Assembly: GCA_963580285.1 (NCBI GenBank)
Contig: OY757023.1
Location: forward strand, 91,847,108-91,911,107
From: Lucinisca nassula
Lineage: Eukaryota > Mollusca > Bivalvia > Lucinida > Lucinidae
Length of the DNA stretch: 64,000 bases
Reading direction: 5' to 3'
The translations under genes and the position numbers were made by a program. Below the pieces are notes generated by a model. The model saw only the letters and a program-made list of their open reading frames with translations. It had not been told where the DNA came from and ran no database searches. Of the stretch, positions 1 through 9,492 are shown piece by piece (positions within the stretch are counted from its first letter, which is position 1; every line of letters begins with the position of its first letter).

Positions 1-889
1 CATTTTTCTGAAAAAAAAAAACTCTCAGGAGAAAAACCCTCAATGTTACAACAGTGAAATGATACGTGCCGCCCAATAAGGAAGACTATGTACACATGTA
101 CATGAGATGCTGCACAGAATCATAAAATGTAACAATACATTAACATGTCACCGTAGTTTTAACACCGGTAAACCCCACTTCAGGTAGTAACCTCTTTATG
201 TAAAAAAGTATTGATTGCAGGGTAGGAAATATTTTCCTATTTTATCTAAAACACATAGATGAGTTAAAATCATAAATAATCACACTGCCAAAAGTCCAGC
301 AATGAAATAAAACAGCGTTAACGCAAAACAATGTTTACATGTACCTGAGAATGCGCAAAGAATTATACATACCTAGAATACATTAACATATTAATGTAGA
401 TCTAGTTAAAACTGCAGTAAATCCCATTTTATGCATTAAAACGTGATATTTGTTCCTATTTCTGCTTAAAACATTGATATCGGGTAGTATAAACTCCTAT
501 TCAAGCGGTTATAGCGTACCAAAAATCTGTGTCTGAAGGATAAACCAGAAAAATAACACTCTTCTTCTTCTTCTATTTCTTCTTCTTTTTCTTCTTCTTC
601 AACGGTGAAAACCGACAGAATATAATAACTGCAATGCTGAGCAAAAAAAAAAGTTTAAATCCCATCGGCCTGACCAGGTATGCAGAGAATCAGGCAACAA
701 CCGACATCATTTAATACAAGTTTGGTGTAAACAATATTTATTAACTTCTTATGAAGTACAAGAATACAATTACACGTTGTATGAAAAAAGTTCCGCAGGA
801 TTTGAAAACAAGCATAAATGCTTATACTAATCATCTCCTGTATACAAGTTTAGGTAAGTCTTAGGGCCTCTTAAGGCATGAGCCGTTAT
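1..889. other. AT-rich stretch without a recognisable gene
   Basis: No open frame or splice-flanked conserved motif was recognised. Two diverged segments (about 105-255 and 355-490) resemble each other: both run from an acatt-aacat motif through a 'taaa-ccc-a-tt' block to a 'tttcctatttt' or 'ttcctatttct' block. They are probably old copies of one interspersed repeat. A CTT-rich microsatellite lies at 560-601. Confidence 0.4.
560..601. repeat. Imperfect CTT microsatellite
   Basis: Interrupted run of ctt triplets with tat and ttt variants. It is a simple repeat with no further function seen. Confidence 0.8.
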
Positions 890-944
890 AGACTCAGAGA
901 CCCAACCCGCCGGCTTGCAATTAAAAAAAGAAGCAAAGTTATCT

Positions 945-992
945 AAGGGTAGCTGATGAGACCTTATTGGCCGAAACTAGCTATTCTGGTCA
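945..992 (+). ncRNA. Degenerate hammerhead ribozyme motif
   Basis: The core reads CTGATGA, then a partly paired stem II (GACC/GGCC around TTAT), then GAAA. The sequence after the core matches the copy at 6654-6699 (minus) beyond the cleavage position. Stems I and III carry mismatches, so self-cleavage is doubtful. It lies on the opposite strand to the RT relic around it, so it is probably a separate insertion of the ribozyme-bearing terminal repeat. Confidence 0.55.
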
Positions 993-1385
993 GAAAAACT
1001 TGTATATTCCATACTTTTCAGTTCTACAGTTATTTACGAACATGAAATCATTGCAAGCTTATATATTTATGAATTTATATACTCAGACACCATACAATTC
1101 TGGTTCCGACAGGCCTTGTTCCAGAAAAGATTCAAGTCCCACATTGAATTCTGAAACTAAATCGAAATGGCGTCTATAAAACTAAGAAAAGACTTGCGAA
1201 GTTTATGATATCAATTACCCTGGTTAAGAAGTTAAGCAGTTAAAATTCTTACGAGTGTTGATGTCAGTCAGTTACAAGACTAGACATTTTGGCAAACCGA
1301 ATTACAGTGTAATTTTGATTATTAAGCTCCATCTGATGCCACAAGAGCAACATCACCATCCACGAACGGAACATTTATTTCAAAA

Positions 1386-1570
1386 TACAGTCGACTCTCG
1401 TTATCTCAAACTCCAAGGGACTGGAATTGGTTTGCGATAACAGTAGTTTGAGATAAAAGGAGTGGAAATCTAAGGGACATATAGCAAAACTAACATAACA
1501 GTGCACAAAATTTAGTTTGACTTAAGCCACTTTGAGATATCAGAGTTTGAGATAACGAGAGTGTACTGTA
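1386..1570. mobile_element. MITE with pogo/Tigger-like ends (185 bp)
   Basis: Terminal inverted repeats of about 28 bp, both beginning TACAGT and containing CTCTCGTTATCTCAAACTC, differ at only two positions. TA flanks both ends, consistent with the TA target duplication of Tc1/mariner-pogo elements. There is no coding capacity. It sits inside the RT relic and is therefore younger than it. Confidence 0.8.
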
Positions 1571-1710
1571 ATCGTTTATATCGGAAATTTTGCATGAAAC
1601 AAACCCATCGAAAGTAGAGAAAAAATGTAAATACAAAGACGTGATTTAGGTATCGGAAGAACTAGCTGTCTTCAGCTGAAGTTCGACTGATCAAGCCATC
1701 GAAAAATGCA

Positions 1711-2227
1711 TTTCTTACCTTACATGTAAGATGGAGGGAATCTCATTTCAATTAAATCAGTAAGTTCTTTAAAAAAATTATGAGGTACAGTGTTTTAAAG
1801 CGCTGGAAATTCATACGTTGACCGACTACCTGCCCGAAAACATCCGGATTTTAATTTATTTAAACCTCATTAGGAATTTTAGCAGACCGAAATAGAGCAT
1901 CAAGACAAACATTCTGGTACAGTTTCATGAATAGTCATTCAAAACCTGTGGCCTGTAGATTGTGAACAAGGTTTTAAAGCACTCTGATCCAACATGTCTT
2001 ATATTCAAATTTGACCGAGATATCATCATGACAAGCATTACGATAACGTCTAATGTCAACTGAAGCAAACGTATGGTCTGTAGAGGGTGAACAATGTTTT
2101 ACAGAAATTTCACCTAGTTTTTAACCGGACAAGACCTATCGAACTTGTCCTTATATCATCAGGATAAACATTTTGGCAAAGTTTCGTGGTAACTGTAGTA
2201 CAGCTGTAGGCTATTTTTGTTTGTTTG
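1711..2227. other. No gene seen
   Basis: AT-rich sequence without a convincing open frame, RNA gene or repeat boundary. It is presumably old repeat or intergenic DNA. Confidence 0.4.
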
Positions 2228-2493
2228 AGTTAGAGTTTTACGGCCCAGTTAACACTATTAAGGTCACTTTTGAGCCGATCAGTTTATCCATTCTTTTCCT
2301 GGGTAGGCTTATACGTTGCCGGTTAACAAGCATTCATTCACCAGAAACTGACCACTGCCCTTCTTGAATCAGCGGAAGAAAGTGAATGAACCGTAGAAAA
2401 AATTCATGATCAATCTCCACGAAAGAATGTTGCCGACCATGGCATGTATCGAACCCGCGGGCCCCCTGATCACCAGACAGAGCTACGGAGGCC
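2228..2493 (-). mobile_element. tRNA-derived SINE, family S1
   Basis: On the minus strand it begins with a tRNA-like head (A-box-like TAGCTCTGTCTGGTGATCA and B-box-like GGGTTCGATAC). It ends with 'ggccgtaaaactc' type sequence. Related copies lie at 28425-28600, 39305-40200 (split by an insertion) and 44150-44440. It is non-coding; apparent ORFs here are repeat translations. Confidence 0.65.
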
Positions 2494-3081
2494 AGCACAA
2501 CTGTAGGCTGTAGCGGATGAAAAACGTAAGGTTGACGGCGGTCGACGCACCACTCCCTTACCACGGACACAAGGTGATAGCTATAGCTCACTTGTGCACT
2601 TCGTGCTCATGTGAGCCAAAATATGATATGGCAATAGTAAATGTTAATTATTATATAATATCTTATTTCAAAAGAAATATTGATAGATCTAGTAGAGATT
2701 CGGATAAAGAACATTACAATAAGGGGAATTTCTCATTAAACAACAACTGCAGCACTACTACTACTACAACACCATCTTCTAAATATTAATGTTAAAGAGG
2801 CAGAAATAAGAAAACAAAAGCGACCGGTACAGAGGCTTTAAAAGCTTTACAATAACATTCTCGTGCGCTAAAATGGCGTTTGACATGTCTTGAAACCAGC
2901 ATTTTTCACAGGATGTTTTATTTTCTTTCTTTTTTTCTGTTCACGCCATCGCCAAAACAAGCCTATATAATTTTACCCCCATTAAACCGCTAGTAAAACT
3001 AGCGTTTATAGGGGTTTACAATAGTGTTCGTATCTTTGCCCAAAAACAGATATATAGGCCAACCGCACTACCTGACAAAGG
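2494..3081. other. No gene seen; fragment of hairpin repeat M2
   Basis: Around 2940-3030 a segment with 'acaagcctatataatttta' followed by a short hairpin (cgctag...ctagcg) and 'tataggggtttac' resembles the repeat piece at 62795-62891. Nothing else was recognised. Confidence 0.35.
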
Positions 3082-3970
3082 CCGTCGAATAACTGCACGC
3101 TATAATCGGTAGTGACCTATAATAACATTGTTACTGGCCTATAATACGTCTAGTGACCGTTTATAGACCAGACCTACTTTTAAGGTCCATAATTTGCAAA
3201 TGTAAACAATAACATGCAACCTTTTATAGACGGGAAAACAACGAAACTGCAAGTTAAAATTCTTTGCAATATCTATTTAAACATATTTCCAGCTAGATTC
3301 TTACCTTCTCGAGCATTCCATGGTCTGTTGGAATATAGTAAATACATGGTTAGTGTCTTAAATAATAAAAAGACACTAATCATGTATTTAGTTTATACCG
3401 CAATTCAAAACTATCAACGGTTTTACAATAATTTAGCAAATTTAAGCAAAAAAAGACAGCAGACAGTGTTGCATGTTAAACGACATTCAGTGTCATGGCG
3501 CGCACACGTAGTATAATGTGACGTCAAATAGCCCGAAATTTCTGCCGTCACCACGCCACAGGGACGCAGGAAACAACATGGACGCTCGAATTAAAGTTTC
3601 TCAACGCTTTACAGTCTGTATGAAAATCTGCAAATAAATAGTTTATTTTAGTTTTAGAAATTATTTTCGAGGTTGAGACGCAACCACATTACCAGTGCGC
3701 AATCATTCCAGCGGACCATTCAAACCAGGAAAGCCCGAGAAACTAAGAATTCAGCTGAATTTTTTGAAAAACTGTTTGAATAAATATTGTAAAGATTATA
3801 ACTTGCAGTTTTGTTGTTTTCTCGTGTATAAAAGTTTGTATGTTATTGTTTACGCTTGCACGTTAGGGACCTGAAAAGTAGGTCCGGTCTATTAACGGTC
3901 ACTAGGCGTATTATAGATCAGTAGAAGGTATCTTAGGTCACTGCCGATTATAGAGAGCTGTTATTCTTGC
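3082..3970. mobile_element. Non-autonomous foldback element with ~140 bp inverted ends
   Basis: The segment at about 3082-3225 is an imperfect inverted copy of 3834-3970. Shared blocks include 'ctagtgaccgtt', 'gacctacttt' and 'gtaaacaataacat'. No transposase frame lies between. The middle contains a small hairpin near 3340-3400 (taaatacatg...catgtattta). The middle portion is copied in inverted orientation at 4590-4900. Confidence 0.6.
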
Positions 3971-4355
3971 ATAAATATCTATGCGCATGGTTGTTTGAAG
4001 CCATTGTCAAATGGACCGAAATCCGTGCTCAAACAGCAAAACCCATGTTCAAATCATGAAATTCGCGTGCTGTCTGAACATGGATTTTGAGCTTTTGATA
4101 TCACAAGACGGGCATTGCTTTGTTTACGTTACGTTGAGCGACGTAACCTTATCGCCCCGAATGTAGCGTTTTAGGGTTCTACGATGACGTCGGATGGTTA
4201 CTGCGTAACAACGTCATTGTAAACAACATTCTGAACTGTCCGCCATGTTGGTTCGCCGGTCGCATTTGAAGAATTTATATGGAGTTTATATGGAACTTTT
4301 GGGCGTTTTCGTCAAAATTTGCTGTCGGAATCGTAAGTTATGCAAGAACAGCGAT

Positions 4356-4490
4356 CAACCATGGTTATTCCATTGCATTAACATTTGCCGGGTCCCTCGG
4401 AAGATAATTGAACATTCGGCCTGGCGGCCTCATGTTCAAACAGCTTCCTCGGGATCCGGCGAATGTTAATGCATGGAAAATCATGGTTGA
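4356..4490. repeat. Imperfect palindrome, ~45 bp arms
   Basis: Arms at about 4356-4400 and 4443-4490 pair as inverted repeats (caaccatgg...ccatg.ttg outer part, cattaacatttgccgg...ccggcgaatgttaatg inner part). A strong hairpin is predicted. It is probably the core of a foldback MITE. Confidence 0.6.
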
Positions 4491-4589
4491 TCCCTATATT
4501 CGACCCCGTTTATTAGGTTAGGTTAGGAATGTCTGATTGCGGTATAAAATGGCAGACTGCTACTGCGGTTCTGTCTGAACCTCGAAAAT

Positions 4590-4900
4590 AGGTTCTAAAA
4601 CTAAAATAAACTATTTATTTGCAGATTTATATACAGGATGTAAAGCTCTGAGAAACTTTAATTCAAGCGTCCATGTTTCTTACGTCTTCGTGGCACGGTG
4701 ACGTCAGAAACTTTGCAATCTTTGACGTCACGGTTTACTACATGTACGTATGCGCGCCATGGCACCAAAGTCCTTTATTATGCCATACTGTCTGTTGTCT
4801 TTTTAGGGTAAATTTGCTAAAGTACTGCAAAGCCCCTTGATTGTTTTGAATTGCGGTATAAGCTAAATGCATGATAAGTGTCTTTAATAATAAGATATAA
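4590..4900. repeat. Inverted copy of 3340-3670
   Basis: Reading this stretch in reverse complement gives, in order, the 'gacactaatcatgtattta', 'taccgcaattcaaaac', 'gacagcagacag' and 'aaatagtttattttag' blocks of the first copy. A further insertion of ~95 bp separates a hairpin arm at 4985-5010. Confidence 0.6.
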
Positions 4901-5014
4901 TTGGTTCGCCGCAACAATTTTATAGGGGCTCGCTGAAGCTCGCCACTTTTAAATTGTCTAAGGCTCACATATTATATTTATTATTAAAGGCACTAACCAT
5001 GTATTTAGTATAAT

Positions 5015-5320
5015 CAGGGTGCGGCCCCCGCCCATCGGGGCTTGAAGAAATAAATGGGCTGCATGATGCTTCCCCGACCGCACACGAGTACTGATTAACC
5101 CCTTAGAGGCAAAGCGATGCGAGTCGAACCGTCCATGCTTATAAACCCTATTGGTTCCAGGGCTTTAGAAGTCATTTCATCTCAATGTCGGGTCAAAGTC
5201 CCACAAAATTGGAAGAAACGTCTCCAAAATGGCATATACAGTGTTGAAGGGGACGTTAAACCTCAATTCAAAATTGAGGCCCATATATTTCTTCAAGCCG
5301 CTATGAGCGGGGGCTTTCCA
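5015..5320 (+). mobile_element. SINE-like repeat family S2, rearranged copy
   Basis: It starts with 'gcccccgcccatcggggctt' and runs to 'gggacgttaaacctcaa'. An inverted fragment of its own 5' end follows at about 5279-5316. Other copies are at 5393-5690, 7384-7672 (minus), 25392-26155 (split) and 49345-49520. The conserved 'gacgttaaac' tail is typical of several metazoan SINE families. Confidence 0.6.
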
Positions 5321-5392
5321 ATGTATTCTGATGTACTCAGTTTCAAGCCGCTGATAAGTGTCTTTGATTTAAAGTTGTTTAAAGAAAAATCA

Positions 5393-5690
5393 TGGCCCCC
5401 GCCAATAGGGGCTTGATGAAATATATGGGCTGCATGGTGCTTACACGCAGAGCTGAATCCGGCCCAAACACTAGTACTGGTAAACCGCTTAGAGGATCTA
5501 AGCCTGTCCAGAAAACCGCGGTGCGAGGCAGACCGTCCATGCTAATAAACTCTATTGGTTTCATTGGGCGACAGGGCTTGAGATGTCATTTCATCTCGAT
5601 GTCGGGTAAAAGTCCCACAAAACTGGAAGCAACGTCTCCAAAATGACCTTTACAGTGTTGACTGGGACGTTAAACCTCAAATCAAACAAA
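5393..5690 (+). mobile_element. SINE-like repeat family S2, complete-looking copy
   Basis: About 300 bp, from 'ggcccccgccaataggggct' to the 'ggacgttaaacctcaaatc' tail followed by A-rich sequence. Internal 'tctattggtttcattgggcg' and 'gagatgtcatttcatctcga' blocks are shared with all S2 copies. It is non-coding. Confidence 0.7.
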
Positions 5691-6020
5691 ACAAAGAAAA
5701 ATCACCTCTGTAGATCTTAACACTTCCTCGTTCTGCGGAATAAGAATTTTTCCGCACAAACGGGGAGGTTCGATATCGGTGTTACACACTTGAAACTTTT
5801 AATCGATCAGCAGTTATACACTTTTGTGTAGCAGATATACGTCCTGAACCTACAAAACGGAGAAGGTGTTAGATTACCATGGGAAACTATTTTTAAGGTT
5901 CATCTGGTACTGAATTTTCAATATTTCTTGCTATTTCAAAACGGGGAGCTCCGCGTTTGGAGGTGTCTCCCCGATTCGAAGGTGTGTATTCTTATGTACT
6001 TCCCCGATTGGTAGCAAGTA

Positions 6021-6023
<3 letters not shown>

Positions 6024-6092
<69 letters not shown>
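6024..6092. repeat. (CA)n microsatellite
   Basis: About 34 uninterrupted CA units followed by A-rich sequence. It produces spurious poly-Thr-His and poly-Cys-Val frames on the two strands. Confidence 0.95.
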
Positions 6093-6096
<4 letters not shown>

Positions 6097-6221
6097 CAAC
6101 AACAACAACAAAAAAACAACAAACAAAAAACAATTACAAAGCAATAGTGGCTTGAATCTAAAACTTAATAATGATGGTTTAAAAACATTGAAAATGACGA
6201 AGTCCTTTGGGTCGATAAGGA

Positions 6222-6438
6222 TTTTTGGTTTTACGGCCCTTTCAAGATTATTTCACTCATATCGAGTGGATCGTTAATCAGAGGTGGGCGAAAACCTGAG
6301 TACCCGGAGAAAAACCACCCCATCTTCCGTTTGCAGAACTTGGCGTCTCATATGTTACTCGAGCCAGGCTCGCACCACAGCGATGACAGACCTTATGATT
6401 AAGAGTCAGCGCTCTTATCTACTAGGCCACGGAGGCCC
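6222..6438 (-). mobile_element. tRNA-derived SINE
   Basis: The minus strand starts GGGCCTCCGTGGCCTAGTAG (A-box-like) and carries GGTGCGAGCC (B-box-like) about 50 bp further on. The body ends 'gggccgtaaaacc'. It is a SINE with a tRNA head, not a functional tRNA, because the cloverleaf 3' half does not close. Confidence 0.6.
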
Positions 6439-6653
6439 GTGAGTCCATATAGATAGTAATTTAACATGGTCAATCTGCTAAGAAAATTTCTTCCAATATT
6501 TGGATCCTTTATACGATTGAAAAAAATATATATCCCTTGAAGATAGGGTACAGTTTTATAAGATATACATTCAATATGTTCTATAAAAGGGTTATCCTTT
6601 GGAAGCAAGGAATACACCACAGAAGTGCAAAATATGGAGTGTACATGTTTTCT

Positions 6654-6699
6654 GGGCCAGACTAGCTAGTTTCGGCCAATTAGGCCTCATCAGTGACCC
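6654..6699 (-). ncRNA. Type I hammerhead ribozyme (Penelope/retrozyme type)
   Basis: On the minus strand, stem I GGGTCA pairs with TGGCCC (one G-U pair). The core CTGATGA is followed by stem II GGCC-TAAT-TGGCC and GAAA. Stem III is ACTA/TAGT with a two-base loop, and cleavage would fall after GTC. All conserved core bases are present. Minimal hammerheads with such short stem III are known from terminal repeats of Penelope-like elements, where they may act as dimers. The surrounding 6480-6720 is presumably a solo terminal repeat. Confidence 0.85.
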
Positions 6700-7383
6700 T
6701 CAGATATTTTCAAAATTCCACAATGGAATCAATGATCCCAAAGGACAAGAAAATATAATCTACACTATGATGTAGGGCAGGGAGACGTTTTACCTCCGCC
6801 AAACATTCCCACACACCAGCTGTAGTGAAGTTAAATACGTTCTATAACCCCAAATTGATTACTGTTCCACATTGTGGGTAGGAGTATAAGAATCTTATAT
6901 GGGTGTGAGGGGTGGATGGAGAAATCCGTCCCAATGGTCACTGTCCGGCATCACAAGGCTTGCCGAGTGATGCCGGTCAGTGATCCCGAGGGACAGATTT
7001 TTCTATCCACATAGGATTCTTTTTTTTTGCATACCTTCCATTTCTCAGTGAGCAGTTTTTATGTTTACCGACGAACGCCATATTGTGACGACACTACAAA
7101 ACTATTTAGTAACGTCAGGTAACCTGCTGTGACGTCAACCTTAACGACGGCGCAAACGAGGTCGTTTTATCAAACACGCGAAAAAATATTCGATTTTGGG
7201 TAAGAACACCAGGGTTAGAACAGTATTTCTATCCCAAGCTAAAACTATGGATTTCCTTATCTGGTGTGCCAGAACATCTCGTTCTAACCTTGACAGAACC
7301 TACAGGTTACAAAAACGAGCTGTTCAAGATCATTTTAGATTATGAGTATACGGACATTGCATGTAGTTTGTTTGTTTGTTTGA

Positions 7384-7672
7384 TTTGAATTTTAACGTCC
7401 CCGTCAACACTGTAAAGGTCATTTTGGAGACGTTGCTTCCAATTTTGTGTAACTTTTACCGGACGTTGAGATGAAATGACATCTCAAGTCCTGATGCCCA
7501 TTGAAACCAATAGGGTTTATAAGCATGGACGGTCCGACTCGCACCGCTTTGCCTGGGCAGGCTTAGATCCTCTACGCAGTTTACCAGTACTCATGTGCGG
7601 GTCGGATTTAGCTCTGCGTGGAAGCATCGTGCAGCCCATATATTTCTTCAAGCCCCGATGGGCGGGGGCCAA
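7384..7672 (-). mobile_element. SINE-like repeat family S2, minus-strand copy
   Basis: Reverse complement of the 5393-5690 copy, from 'aacgtccccgtcaacactg' (tail) to 'ccccgatgggcgggggcc' (head). The 111-residue plus-strand frame across it is a translation of the repeat and not a gene. Confidence 0.7.
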
Positions 7673-8504
7673 CATTGCATGTAGTATGGATCACCTTAAA
7701 ATTCTTAACATTTATGAAAGAATTGTTTTAAGAAAAGCAAATTTAAGCATAAAATTTCAAAATCTATTTAACTGTCTTATACTAATGCAATGTTCACTTT
7801 CAGACCCTTGACCCATTCAGTACCAGAAACCCCTAAAGGGGTACCATGGCAAACAGTGCAGGCCCAGCGTCTGATCAGGTCCTACACTGTTTGCAAAAAA
7901 TAAAGCCATTTCCAAAATAAATTTTTAAGAAAACACAACCTGACAACCCAAACTTTTGAAATGGACTCCTGCAATATATAAAGAGGAAGATTCCATTTGG
8001 TACAAAAAAGGTTAAATTAGGCTCTTCTGTCTGCTAGATCAGTGACTACATCGAATTTTCACACCCAAAGGCCACAAAAAAATCTTCAAGAAAGTAAATA
8101 AATTTCCTGAATTAAGACCACCTTTCGAACTGTTCAAAACTGGTCTTTAGGACCACTTTTGGACCACTTTTGAACAGTCCCAAAGGTGATCCCTGACCGG
8201 AGGACACTGTGGGCAGACAACACAAAGAAAGATTAAGTGCACCCTACAAAATAAGCTTTTGAAAGCAGAATTAGTCTTAATTTTAGGTGGTCTTAATAGC
8301 GGAATTTTACTTTATCAGTCACCCCCTATATTAATTGCATTGTAGCATAGTGACCTGATAAACATATGTTATCTAAGGACAAGAGAGCTTTATCAGGTCA
8401 ACGTGACATTGCACTTCTAAGAACTGTACTGCTGGGAAAATTGGCAAAAATGTAAGAGTGTTCAATGGTATTAACTGATAAATAGAATACCTGATTCGTA
8501 TCAT
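7673..8504. other. No gene seen
   Basis: A block at about 7830-7900 ('gtctgatcaggtcctacactgtttgc') recurs in diverged form near 29860, 30500 and 30950, so it is part of an old interspersed repeat. Short TATCAG/CTGATA inverted motifs near 8320-8400 precede the palindrome at 8505. Confidence 0.35.
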
Positions 8505-8614
8505 TTGATATCAAGTTTATCAGGCTCGGCTTTGAGAACGCATGTAGAATCGCTCGGCAAGCCTCGCGATTCTACAAGCGTTCTCAAAGCCTTGCCTGAT
8601 AAACTTGATATCAA
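8505..8614. repeat. Near-perfect 110 bp palindrome
   Basis: Arms of about 48 bp, from TTGATATCAAGTTTATCAGG on the left to its inverse on the right, contain GGCTTTGAGAACG and GTAGAATCGC and surround a ~12 bp loop. It resembles a foldback MITE. Transcribed, it would form a long hairpin. Confidence 0.85.
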
Positions 8615-8820
8615 AAGACACTCACCTGGTATTCTCTATGTATAGGCCTAACCTTTTCTGGGCCTTCATTTGGAATAATCTACCAAACTGGTTAAAATTG
8701 TGACTCTGTGGATTCTTTTCAAAAGCAGTGCATAAAATGGATGGAATGTTCATCATCCGATCAGTCATGAGCATATACATAAAAGCTATATATTTCATGC
8801 ATTTGTATATTATTAGATAT

Positions 8821-8965
8821 TTTGATTCTTGGCGGGGAATATGCGATTCCATTCCCCGCCGGGATTCCATTTCCCGCCTGAGAGCGATATTTGCCCGAGC
8901 CGTCAGGCGAGGGCAAATATCGCTTTCAGGCGGGGAATATGATCCATGTTCAACGTCAAGAATCA
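8821..8965. repeat. Nested inverted repeat with strong central hairpin
   Basis: The outer parts repeat 'tgattctt' and 'ggcggggaatat' in inverted form. The inner arms 8877-8896 (CCTGAGAGCGATATTTGCCC) and 8911-8930 are almost exact inverse copies. It is a likely MITE. A 114-residue frame across it is not a gene. Confidence 0.7.
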
Positions 8966-8997
8966 AATAACGAATTTGTTATACTCCAAAGCTTTAT

Positions 8998-9170
8998 AGA
9001 AGCCTCCGTGGTGCAGTGGTTACACTACTCGCCTTGTAAACCAGGGATCGCAGGATCGATCCCGGGCTTCTCCAGACTTTCGGATGAGTCTTTAAACCGA
9101 GGTCCCGTCTCCGTATGACCTTAGCTGTTGGTGGGACGTAAAACTAAAACTCACTCACTCACTCACTCCT
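8998..9170 (+). mobile_element. tRNA-derived SINE with intact 9 bp target duplication
   Basis: AAGCTTTAT occurs at 8989-8997 and again at 9171-9179, bounding the element exactly. The head GCCTCCGTGGTGCAGTGG (A-box-like) is followed by GGATCGATCCC (B-box-like). The anticodon-loop region reads TTGTAAA, suggesting a tRNA-Thr(TGT)-like ancestor. The body has a 'gttggtgggacgtaaaact' block, then a CACT-repeat tail. Perfect target duplications suggest a fairly recent insertion. Confidence 0.85.
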
Positions 9171-9179
9171 AAGCTTTAT

Positions 9180-9492
9180 CAAGACACTTTGATCATCTTA
9201 CAATGTTTTATTTTGTAACGGACGTCGTGAGAAGTAGATGCTTTCATGTGAAGTCATCAAACACACCCTTCTGTACGCACTACGTTCAACACGGCGCTCA
9301 GTGGTAAACTGTTTATGTAGTGTTAGAATGAGAGTTTTATAACGGAAAACAATGAAATGAAGTACCAAAATGAATGAAAAACAATCAAAAGTTTCTATTT
9401 TATTGTGGTGCATTGAATTATTTTGCTTATATTTTTATCAACTACTGTAATAGTTAATCTGTCATTACTGACATCATATTTGAGAAATGCTA
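9180..9492. other. No gene seen
   Basis: AT-rich sequence after the SINE. A minus-strand frame of 71 codons lacks any recognisable motif. Confidence 0.35.

Larger units (their letters stand above)
890..1710 (-). pseudogene. Decayed Penelope-like reverse transcriptase relic (3' part)
   Basis: The plus strand here aligns by eye, block after block, with the better preserved minus-strand RT at 24.1-24.8 kb. Shared blocks include the 'ttccgacaggccttgtt' segment near 1110, the 'gacgtctataaaact' type segment near 1170, the 'acgagtgttga' segment near 1250 and the 'ttttgcatgaaacaaa' segment near 1590. No long frame survives. It is interrupted by a pogo-type MITE at 1386-1570 and by a hammerhead-like segment near 945-1020. 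It is a dead copy of the C-terminal half of the RT. Confidence 0.65.

Noticed and set aside
5931..6277. Poly-Cys-Val, poly-Val and Thr-His frames
   Set aside because: They arise from the (CA)n microsatellite at 6024-6092.
9002..9075. Possible tRNA-Thr(TGT) gene
   Set aside because: It continues into a SINE body with target duplications, so it is the tRNA head of a retroposon.
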